DNA from: Rhodanobacter sp. LX-99
GTDB taxonomy: Bacteria; Pseudomonadota; Gammaproteobacteria; Xanthomonadales; Rhodanobacteraceae
Assembly (NCBI RefSeq): GCF_018599185.1
Contig: NZ_JAHFVL010000001.1
Coordinates: 682,001 to 746,000, forward strand
DNA length: 64,000 nucleotides
Reading direction: 5' to 3'
Positions within the stretch are counted from its first letter, which is position 1. The number at the start of each line of letters is the position of its first letter. The position numbers were made by a program, and so were the translations under genes. Of the stretch, positions 30,902-37,146 are shown piece after piece. The notes under the pieces are model-generated. The model made no database searches. It worked only from the letters and a program-made list of their open reading frames with translations, and was not told the DNA's origin.

Positions 30902-31547
30902 CGGTATCCTTGCCATCCCAGATCAAGCGGGGGTCGAAACTCATCGAGGCCAGCATGGTCAGCACCACGGTCAGGCCGAAGAAGATCACGCCGGGCAGCG
31001 GTTCCACCAGGCTCAACACGCTGAAACGCACCAGCGCCGTCAGCAACGCCACCACGAACACGTCCAGCATCGACCAGTAGCCGATCAGCTCGACCAGCCG
31101 ATAGAGTTTTGCACGTTGCACCCGCGCCCAGCCGCTGCCGCGCTGGCTGCTCACCAGCAAGGTGCCCAGCGCCAGGAATTTCAGCATCGGCACCACGATG
31201 CTGGCGGTGAACACGATGATCGCCAGGTTCGGCGAACCGGCGCGCCACAACTCGACCACGCCGCTGATGATGGTGTTGTCGTCCACGTCGTTGAGGCTGG
31301 CGGTGCGCATGATCGGCAGCACGTTGGCCGGGATGTACAGGATGAACGCGGCGATCAGCAGCGCCCAGGTCCGCACGTAGCTGTCCGGCTTGCGCCGGTG
31401 CAGGGTGGTGCCGCAGCGCGGGCACGCCATGTCGTCGCCCACGCCGTCGCCATCCAGCCGCGCGTCGCCGGGCACGTTGCGGCACACCAGCCCGCAGACC
31501 GTGCAGGCGATCAGGCCGAGCTCGCTGGCGCGCGGCAAGGCGCTCAC
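30894..31547 (-). CDS. pqiA: PqiA family protein, second half-gene
   Basis: 217-residue inner-membrane protein matching one PqiA repeat. An N-terminal zinc ribbon (C-T-V-C near 14 and C-P-R-C near 42) precedes four hydrophobic helices near 60-80, 105-130, 155-175 and 180-200, with I-P-A-N-x-x-P-I-M after the first helix, the family hallmark. GTG 31547 overlaps the stop of the upstream pqiA (GTGA). E. coli PqiA carries two such halves in one chain, so this and the upstream gene look like a split PqiA. Confidence 0.9.
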   Translation of the reverse strand: MSALPRASELGLIACTVCGLVCRNVPGDARLDGDGVGDDMACPRCGTTLHRRKPDSYVRTWALLIAAFILYIPANVLPIMRTASLNDVDDNTIISGVVELWRAGSPNLAIIVFTASIVVPMLKFLALGTLLVSSQRGSGWARVQRAKLYRLVELIGYWSMLDVFVVALLTALVRFSVLSLVEPLPGVIFFGLTVVLTMLASMSFDPRLIWDGKDTDD

Positions 31548-32161
31548 GCGGTCCCCTCCGGCACATCGTCCCACAGCTGGCGCAGGTCCACGCCGGCGAA
31601 GATGGTGATCAGCAGGGTCAGCGCCGCATACGCGTAGATGCCGGGGTCCGGCATCACGTCGAAATAGGTGTGCGCCTTGACGATCGCCACCAGCGCGCCC
31701 AGCACGAACACCTCGCTCATCGTCCACGGTCCGAGGTAATGCAGGATCACCATCAGCCGCACGAAGCCCGGCGCGCGCCGCCCGGCCCGGGCGAACCACA
31801 GCAGCCAGCCCAGCATCAGCATCTTCAGCAGCGGGAAGAAGAACAGCGTGGCGGCGACCAGCACCGAAACCACCTGGGCCTGCTCGCGCCACATCGCGAG
31901 GATCATGCCCCACAGCGTGGTGCTGCTCTGCTGGCCGCTCAGGCCCAGCGTCACGATCGGCCACATGTTCGCCTGCACGAACACGATCATCGCGGTCAGG
32001 ATCAACGCCAGCATCGCGTTCACGCTCAGCGCGTGATGACGCTCCAGCTCCGCCTCGCAGCGTGCGCAGCGCGCCACGTCGCCGCGCGCCAGCGTGCGCC
32101 GGCGGTAAACCGTGTCGCAGTGCTCGCAGATCAACAGCGCTTCAGGTGAGCTCATGCCCAT
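31544..32161 (-). CDS. pqiA: PqiA family protein, first half-gene
   Basis: 205-residue inner-membrane protein matching one PqiA repeat and first gene of a pqiA-pqiA-pqiB-pqiC operon. A zinc ribbon (C-E-H-C near 12 and C-A-R-C near 32) precedes about four hydrophobic helices; the helix-1 end V-Q-A-N-M-W-P-I-V-T-L-G-L matches the family hallmark. ATGs at 32161 and 32155 are both possible starts. Divergent from the thioredoxin gene. In E. coli, pqi belongs to the SoxRS/paraquat response; no SoxS-type box was recognised here. Confidence 0.9.
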   Translation of the reverse strand: MGMSSPEALLICEHCDTVYRRRTLARGDVARCARCEAELERHHALSVNAMLALILTAMIVFVQANMWPIVTLGLSGQQSSTTLWGMILAMWREQAQVVSVLVAATLFFFPLLKMLMLGWLLWFARAGRRAPGFVRLMVILHYLGPWTMSEVFVLGALVAIVKAHTYFDVMPDPGIYAYAALTLLITIFAGVDLRQLWDDVPEGTA

Positions 32162-32228
32162 GCAGCCGGTGCCTTGCTTCGGCGTGACGATCCGTGGATT
32201 CTCGCAAATCTATCGTGAACGCGCCGCT

Positions 32229-32237
32229 TGATATGCT
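32229..32237 (+). promoter_or_regulatory. Extended -10 promoter of the thioredoxin gene
   Basis: TG (32229-32230), one base, TATGCT (32232-32237) forms an extended -10 about 48 bases before GTG 32285. No clear -35. Confidence 0.4.
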
Positions 32238-32284
32238 GGGCGACGCCCCGATCTGAACCGGCACCTGCCGAGCTGGAGTTTCCC

Positions 32285-33151
32285 GTGACCGATGCCGCCA
32301 CCGTTTCCCACGTCTTCGACGTGGACCAGCAGACTTTCGAAGCCGACGTCCTGCAGGCCTCGCTGGCCACGCCGGTGCTGGTGGATTTCTGGGCCACCTG
32401 GTGCGAGCCGTGCAAGACGCTCGGCCCGATGCTGGAAAAACTCGCCGCCGAATACAACGGCGCGTTCCGGCTGGGCAAGGTCGACGTGGACACCCAGCAG
32501 GAACTGGCCGGCATGTTCGGCATCCGCAGCATTCCCACGGTAGTGCTGGTGAAGGACGGCCAGGTGCTCGACGGCTTCACCGGCGCACTGCCGGAAGGCC
32601 AGCTGCGCGAGTTCCTGTCGCGCCACGTGCAGCCGCTGGAGGCGCCGGCCGAACTCGCCGAAGAAAAAACCGTGCCGGAAACCCCGCAGCAGGCGATCAA
32701 CCGGCTGCAGCAGGCGATCGCCACCGCTCCGGACCGGCCCGAACTGAAACTCGACCTGGCGCTGGCGCTGATGCACGCCGGCAACGTCGCCGCCGCCGAA
32801 ACCGAGCTGGCCGCGCTGCCGGCGAACCTCGCCACCGACGCCCGCGCCGTGCGCTTGCGCAGCGAACTGGACCTGGCCCACGCGGTGAAAGACGCGCCCA
32901 CCGTGGCCGAACTTCAGCAGCGCGTGCAGACCGACGAAAACGACTGGGCCGCGCGCGACCAGCTCGGCGTGCGCCTGCTGCTGGAAGGCGACGCCGCCGC
33001 CGGCCTCGAGCAATTCCTGATGATCCTGCAGAAAGCCCGCGACTGGAACGAGGGCCAGGCGAAGAAGCGCCTGCTCGCCGCCTTCGCCACGCTCGACGAT
33101 GCCGAGCTGGTCGGCCGCTACCGGCGACGGATGGCTTCGCTGCTGTTCTGA
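32285..33151 (+). CDS. cnoX: Thioredoxin-TPR protein, CnoX/YbbN type
   Basis: 288-residue cytoplasmic protein: a thioredoxin domain (about 1-115) and a C-terminal TPR-like helical domain (about 135-285). E. coli CnoX is a chaperone-redox hybrid that holds unfolded proteins under chlorine stress and works with GroEL. The active site here is W39-C-E-P-C43, so both Cys residues are kept, unlike E. coli CnoX, and dithiol activity is plausible. The GTG start at 32285 has GGAG seven bases upstream; an upstream ATG would add 19 unlikely residues. Confidence 0.88.
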   Translation: MTDAATVSHVFDVDQQTFEADVLQASLATPVLVDFWATWCEPCKTLGPMLEKLAAEYNGAFRLGKVDVDTQQELAGMFGIRSIPTVVLVKDGQVLDGFTGALPEGQLREFLSRHVQPLEAPAELAEEKTVPETPQQAINRLQQAIATAPDRPELKLDLALALMHAGNVAAAETELAALPANLATDARAVRLRSELDLAHAVKDAPTVAELQQRVQTDENDWAARDQLGVRLLLEGDAAAGLEQFLMILQKARDWNEGQAKKRLLAAFATLDDAELVGRYRRRMASLLF

Positions 33152-33226
33152 ATACCCGGCGCGGCTCCATACCTTTACGTACGTTCGGCTAAGATCAGGC
33201 CCTTTCCTCCCCCGAACGAGTTCCGC

Positions 33227-33679
33227 ATGCGCGCATCGACTTTCCGCCGGCTGGTCAACCTGTGGCCGCCGTTCCTGTGCAATTCGATCCGCATCCAGTC
33301 GCTCAACGACGACTACAGCGAAGCCAGGGTGGTACTGCGGCTGCGCCCGTGGAACCGCAACTACGTGCGCACCCAGTTCGGCGGCAACCTGTTCGCGATG
33401 GTCGACCCGTTCTGGATGCTTCTGGCGATGCACCAGCTCGGCAGCGACTACTACGTCTGGGACAAGGCCGGCACGATCGACTTCGTCGCGCCGGGCCGCG
33501 AGGACGTCTACGCCCACTTCAAACTGGAGCCGGCCGTGGTCGACGAACTGCGCGCGGCCGCCGCCGGCGGCGAGAAAGTGCTGCGCTGGTTCGAGACCGA
33601 AGTGAAGACCGCCTCCGGCGAAGTCATCGCGATCGTGCGCAAGCAGATCTACGTGCGGCTGAAGCCGAAGGCGCGCTGA
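33227..33679 (+). CDS. DUF4442 hotdog-fold protein (possible thioesterase)
   Basis: 150-residue protein of the DUF4442 family, predicted hotdog fold related to acyl-CoA thioesterases. The central block T-Q-F-G-G-N-L-F-A-M-V-D-P is the hotdog helix signature, with D-Y-x-E-A-x-V-V-L-R-L-R-P before it and A-x-I-D-F-V-A-P-G-R-E after it. No activity is established for the family. A TAAGAT hexamer at 33190-33195 may be the -10. It follows the thioredoxin gene by 75 bp. Confidence 0.82.
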   Translation: MRASTFRRLVNLWPPFLCNSIRIQSLNDDYSEARVVLRLRPWNRNYVRTQFGGNLFAMVDPFWMLLAMHQLGSDYYVWDKAGTIDFVAPGREDVYAHFKLEPAVVDELRAAAAGGEKVLRWFETEVKTASGEVIAIVRKQIYVRLKPKAR

Positions 33680-33693
33680 TCCTGAGCGTGCCC

Positions 33694-33725
33694 CCTCTCC
33701 CCCGGGCACAGCCCAGGGGAGAAGG
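33694..33725. repeat. CCTCTCCCC-type hairpin element
   Basis: CTCTCCCC with CGGGC (33695-33707) is mirrored by GCCCA with GGGGAGA (33711-33722), giving a long imperfect stem just after the DUF4442 stop. Sequences of this kind are dispersed in xanthomonad intergenic regions (recollection). It may also end the DUF4442 transcript; the next gene is convergent. Confidence 0.45.
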
Positions 33726-33784
33726 CTGGAGTGAGGAGGCGCTCTTGGCCCGCGTTCTTCGCGCTTCGCCTTCTACAGGCCACG

Positions 33785-34459
33785 TCACTCCCGCTCGAAG
33801 CGGGCGATCTCCTCCAACTGGCGCGACGCCCGCAGCAGGCTGCGGCCGCTCATGTCCTCGACCAGGCGTCGCCATGTCGGCGACCTGAGCTGACGACCGG
33901 CCAGGCGACGCGCCAACCACAGGCTGAAGCCGATGCCGAGCACGCCCACTCCCAGCGTCGCCCAGAACCAGCCGGGCGACGCCGCCGCATACAGGTCCAC
34001 GCCGGACAGCCACACCATCCCGACCGTGGTCGCCAGCAGCCACAGGCACCACCACGGCAGGCCCAGCGCCAGCGTGCTGTAGAAGCGGAAGCGCCGCAGC
34101 TGGGCCAGCCGCCGCTGCAGCACCAGTACCGGCGCATCGAACAGATAGATGCGGCTGAGCAGAAACAGCTGTGTGGCCGTGGACCAGATCGCGGCGATGC
34201 CGTAGGCATGCAGCAGCAGGCCGATCACCAGCAGGTGCATGGTGTGCCGATGATCGACCCAGAACGAGGCCACGAACACCACGAAGGCGAGCCACGCCGC
34301 GATCTCCATCGCTTGCCACAACAGGCTCCAGCGCATCGACGCGCGGGTCTTTTCCATCCGCCGCTCGCGGAAATCCTGGCGCAGCAGCGCCTCCATGCCG
34401 TCCTGGCGCAGGTCCATGCGCGCCCATGCCTGTTTCATCTCGTCCAGTTCCATCGTCAT
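33785..34459 (-). CDS. Four-helix membrane protein coupled to an ECF sigma factor (putative anti-sigma)
   Basis: 224-residue inner-membrane protein. A soluble N-terminus of about 48 residues (M-E-L-D-E-M-K-x-A-W near the start) is followed by about four transmembrane helices near 48-70, 74-100, 120-145 and 155-180 and a basic C-terminal tail. The E-L-D-E-M-K-x-x-W lead-in is common in membrane proteins encoded after ECF sigma genes and is proposed to hold the sigma factor; that is inference. ATG 34459 overlaps the sigma stop (ATGA), so the two are translationally coupled. Confidence 0.8.
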   Translation of the reverse strand: MTMELDEMKQAWARMDLRQDGMEALLRQDFRERRMEKTRASMRWSLLWQAMEIAAWLAFVVFVASFWVDHRHTMHLLVIGLLLHAYGIAAIWSTATQLFLLSRIYLFDAPVLVLQRRLAQLRRFRFYSTLALGLPWWCLWLLATTVGMVWLSGVDLYAAASPGWFWATLGVGVLGIGFSLWLARRLAGRQLRSPTWRRLVEDMSGRSLLRASRQLEEIARFERE

Positions 34460-34977
34460 GCTCCGGTGGCCTGCGCAGCGATCATCTGCCCGCGCAGCTT
34501 CTGCTTGATGCGACCGAGCTTGGTCGCCACGTTGGTTTCGCTGATGCCGAGCACGTCGGCGATCTCGGCGTAGCTGCGGTCTTCCAGGTACAGCAGGATC
34601 AACGCGCGGTTCAGCGGATCGAGCTGGCCGATGAAGGCGTACAGCGCGGCCAGTCGTTCGTCCTGTTCGGCGATCGGTTCGCCACCGCCCACGGTTTCCA
34701 GGTGATGCGTGTCCAACGGTTCGAAACGGTCGGCATCGGGCCAGCGCCGCGCTTGCGAGATCGCCACGTTCAGCGCGATGCGGTACATCCAGGTGGAGAA
34801 CTTCGCCCGCGCCGGGTCGTAGCCGCCGAACGAACGCCACAGCTGCGCGCCGATCTCCTGCACCAGGTCGTCGCGATCGGCCGCGCTGCGGCTGTACAGG
34901 CCGGCCACCTTGAACACGATCCCGCGATGCTCGTGCAGCAGCGACTCGAAACGTTGCTGATGTTGTCTGCCGGTCAT
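34456..34977 (-). CDS. ECF-subfamily RNA polymerase sigma factor
   Basis: 173-residue sigma-70-family factor with region 2 (about 10-80: L-V-Q-E-I-G-A-Q-L-W-R-S-F, then F-S-T-W-M-Y-R-I-A-L-N) and region 4 (about 110-165: L-D-P-L-N-R-A-L-I-L-L-Y-L-E-D-R-S-Y-A-E-I-A-D-V-L-G helix-turn-helix). Regions 1 and 3 are absent, as in ECF factors. It directs polymerase to a stress regulon that is unknown here. Its partner membrane protein follows with ATGA overlap. The 364 bp upstream hold a 21-bp tandem array rather than a recognisable autoregulated promoter. Confidence 0.92.
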   Translation of the reverse strand: MTGRQHQQRFESLLHEHRGIVFKVAGLYSRSAADRDDLVQEIGAQLWRSFGGYDPARAKFSTWMYRIALNVAISQARRWPDADRFEPLDTHHLETVGGGEPIAEQDERLAALYAFIGQLDPLNRALILLYLEDRSYAEIADVLGISETNVATKLGRIKQKLRGQMIAAQATGA

Positions 34978-35056
34978 GGACGCCTGCTTCCTCGCGGTTC
35001 ACCCCATGATTCGCAGGGTACGGAAAATAATCACAGGGCATGCGGCACGGCAGCGG

Positions 35057-35350
35057 CAGGTTCCGAACCTCGATGGGGAGGTGGCGAACCGCGGCGAGGA
35101 GGTTCCGCGGGTCGAGCGGGAGGTTCGCCAGGCCGACGGGGAGCTCGTCGGGGTCGGTCCGTCGGTCGGCAACCCCGGCGAGGACGTGGCGGAGGTCGGC
35201 GAGGAGGTTCGGAAGGTCGACGAGGATGTAGCGAAGCGCAGCGCCGGGGTAGCGAACCGCGCTGCCGCGGTAGCGCAGGTCCGTGCCGACCTGCAAAGCC
35301 CCGGCGGCGCGGTCGGCGACCGCCCCGCCGGGGTTCGCGACTCAGGCCGC
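35057..35350. repeat. Degenerate 21-bp tandem array, 14 units
   Basis: Fourteen uninterrupted units of exactly 21 bases run from 35057 to 35350, best consensus GAGGT-N-GCGAA at the start and C-G-G-C-G-A/C-G at the end. The fifth base is T in all 14 units, the fourth G in 12. It fills most of the 364-bp gap (34978-35341) between the ECF sigma gene and the 161-residue gene, and unit 14 includes that gene's stop codon. Read on the plus strand each unit is seven codons opening with Val or Leu; the minus strand is also open. Neither reading has a credible start and both run into real genes, so I treat it as non-coding. Confidence 0.8.
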
Positions 35351-35827
35351 CGCCGGTTCCGGCGCCGCACGGTTGCCGCGCGGGCCGGGGAATCGCTGGC
35401 GCAGGTCGTCGTACACGTCCTGCGCGCCGTCACGGCCGCGGTGGGCCGCCTCGCGCACGCTCTGGTAGTAGGCCAGGTCGGCCATCCACACCTCGCTGGC
35501 CACCAACTGCAACGTGTCGTTCACGCTGGCGGCCAGCGTCTGCAGCTCCGCCGCGAAGCGCAGCAGTTGGCTGCGCAGGGCGCGATCCTTCTGCACCTCG
35601 GCCAGATCCACGAAACCCGGCACGAACTGCGCCCGGTTCGCCATGTAGGTCACGCACTTCTCGTCGAAACCCACCGACTTCGGCCCCAGCCGCGGCAAAG
35701 CCTGCCGCTCCTGCGCCGCCAGCGTCACCAGAAACGGCAGCGCCGCGCGGATCGCCGCCAGCGCATCCTGCACCGAAGTCACCTGCTCGTCCGACAGCAC
35801 CGCCGAAATTCGATTGTCATTGGACAT
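35342..35827 (-). CDS. Conserved hypothetical protein, 161 residues
   Basis: I do not recognise a characterised family. The cytoplasmic-looking protein has no signal peptide or membrane helix; it is Ala/Leu/Gln-rich and probably all-helical (L-S-D-E-Q-V-x-x-V-Q-D-A-L-A-A-I, then F-V-D-L-A-E-V-Q-K-D and L-Q-T-L-A-A-S-V-N-D-T). It has a single Cys in E-K-C-V-T-Y and ends in a Pro/Ala-rich tail. The ATG at 35827 begins M-S-N-D-N. Its stop lies inside the last unit of the 21-bp array, which may have spread into the gene's end. Confidence 0.75.
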   Translation of the reverse strand: MSNDNRISAVLSDEQVTSVQDALAAIRAALPFLVTLAAQERQALPRLGPKSVGFDEKCVTYMANRAQFVPGFVDLAEVQKDRALRSQLLRFAAELQTLAASVNDTLQLVASEVWMADLAYYQSVREAAHRGRDGAQDVYDDLRQRFPGPRGNRAAPEPAAA

Positions 35828-35985
35828 GGGAACACTCCTTGTTACGTCGCAAGCCGCCGGATTGACGGCGCGAGGAGGGTAGCAACCGGCCGCTGCGGGC
35901 TTGGGACGCGATGTCGTGTAGGTAATGGACGACGCCGTACCGCGATGACGCTGGCGGCGGTCTTCGCCTCGACTATCCCGGAACG

Positions 35986-36097
35986 GCAAGAGCTTTCGTC
36001 CTCCTTCGGAGGGCGAGTCACTTTCTCTTTGGTTACTTTCTCTTTGAGCCGCAAAGAGAAAGTAACTCGGGCGCCGCAGGCGCACGAAAGCTCTTGC
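35986..36097. repeat. Nested inverted repeats
   Basis: An outer pair of exact 14-base arms (GCAAGAGCTTTCGT at 35986-35999 and its complement at 36084-36097) encloses an inner hairpin of 15-base arms (GTTACTTTCTCTTTG at 36032-36046, complement at 36052-36066, 5-nt loop). A second copy of the inner left arm (36015-36030) pairs with the same right arm with one mismatch, giving two alternative stems. It lies in the non-coding region 35828-36468; no gene seen inside. Confidence 0.75.
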
Positions 36098-36111
36098 TCT
36101 GCCTGCAGGCT

Positions 36112-36350
36112 CCGCCGCAGACATGATGGATGAAGTGCGATGCCTGCCTTCGCAGGCATGACGAGTATGAGAGGGGCGCTGCTGAGGGCCAGCCGCCGCA
36201 GACATGACGGACGAAGTGCGATGCCTGCCTTCGCAGGCATGACGAGTATGAGAGGGCGCTGCGGCGGGCCGGCCGCCGCAGACATGACGGATGAAGTGCG
36301 ATGCCTGCCTTCGCAGGCATGACGGGTGTGGAAGGGTGCTGCGGCGGGCG
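36112..36350. repeat. Three tandem ~80-bp units with a REP-like hairpin
   Basis: Units start at 36112, 36193 and 36273 (CCGCCGCAGACATGA), 80-81 bp apart; the third diverges after about 70 bases. Each holds an exact 8-bp stem ATGCCTGC / GCAGGCAT with loop CTTC (36140-36159, 36221-36240, 36301-36320) followed by GACG. The stem-plus-GACG matches half of the element at 61717-61800. Part of the 641-bp gap 35828-36468, which otherwise holds the nested inverted repeats and a promoter at its 3' end. Confidence 0.85.
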
Positions 36351-36432
36351 GGCCTTCGACCGAAATGACGACTGTGGGAAGGTAACGCCGCGCTGGAACC
36401 TCGTGCCCGGGCGCAGCACAACCGCCCTCGCC

Positions 36433-36438
36433 TACAAT
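36433..36438 (+). promoter_or_regulatory. -10 element before the DUF502 gene
   Basis: TACAAT at 36433-36438 is a good -10 match, 30 bases before ATG 36469; no clear -35. Confidence 0.45.
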
Positions 36439-36468
36439 GCGGACGATCCCACCGCCACGGACCACTTC

Positions 36469-37146
36469 ATGCCCCGCCTGCGCGTCAAACGCTATCTGCT
36501 GACTGGCCTGCTCACCTTCATTCCGCTGTGGGTGACCTGGCTGGTGTTCAAGTTCGTGCTGGGGCTGCTGGCCGGGATCGGCGCGCCGATGGTGGCCGGG
36601 CTGCTGAACGCGCTGGCGCTGGTGGCGCCGCACACTGCGGAATCGCTGAAGATGGAGTGGCTGACCTTCATCGTGGCGCTGCTGGTGACGCTGGCGGCGC
36701 TGTACCTGCTCGGTTTCATCGCCAACCGGGTGATCGGCCAGCGCTTCCTCGACGCGTTCGACGGCCTGCTGGCGCGCATTCCGCTGGTGCAGACGATCTA
36801 CGGCGGCACCAAGAAGCTGATGGCGGTGCTGCAGAACAAGCCGTCCGGGGTGCAGCGCGTGGTGCTGGTGGATTTCCCGCGCAAGGGCATGAAGGTGGTC
36901 GGCTTCGTCACCCGGGTGATGATCGAGGAGGGCAGCGGCCGCGAGATGGCGGCGGTGTACATCCCGACCACGCCGAACCCCACCGGCGGCTACCTGGAAG
37001 TGGTGCCGCTGGACGAACTCACGCCGACCGACTGGACGATGGACCAGGCGATGGCTTTCATCATTTCCGGCGGCGCGGTGGCGCCCGATACGCTGCCCGC
37101 CTCGCCTGCGCTGCCGCGCCGCGACGAAACCGGGAACCCTGCATGA
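36469..37146 (+). CDS. DUF502 membrane protein
   Basis: 225-residue inner-membrane protein of the DUF502 family, function unknown. Two hydrophobic segments (Y-L-L-T-G-L-L-T-F-I-P near 8-35 and F-I-V-A-L-L-V-T-L-A-A near 65-90) precede a cytoplasmic or periplasmic domain containing R-I-P-L-V-Q-T-I-Y-G-G-T-K-K (near 105) and Y-I-P-T-T-P-N-P-T-G-G (near 165), the family's two hallmarks. Its TGA overlaps the M14 peptidase ATG (ATGA). Confidence 0.9.
   Translation: MPRLRVKRYLLTGLLTFIPLWVTWLVFKFVLGLLAGIGAPMVAGLLNALALVAPHTAESLKMEWLTFIVALLVTLAALYLLGFIANRVIGQRFLDAFDGLLARIPLVQTIYGGTKKLMAVLQNKPSGVQRVVLVDFPRKGMKVVGFVTRVMIEEGSGREMAAVYIPTTPNPTGGYLEVVPLDELTPTDWTMDQAMAFIISGGAVAPDTLPASPALPRRDETGNPA

Noticed and set aside
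34976..36133. Plus-strand frame through the 21-bp array reading as a heptad-repeat protein
   Set aside because: It continues through the antisense of a convincing minus-strand gene and has no Shine-Dalgarno; periodic Val follows from the DNA repeat itself.
36112..36350. Possible CRISPR array
   Set aside because: The 80-bp units are nearly identical throughout, with no unique spacers, only three copies and no cas genes.
36301..36468. Upstream extension of the DUF502 gene into the repeat
   Set aside because: The extra residues come from REP-like sequence; a -10 element and the family's usual start at 36469 exclude it.
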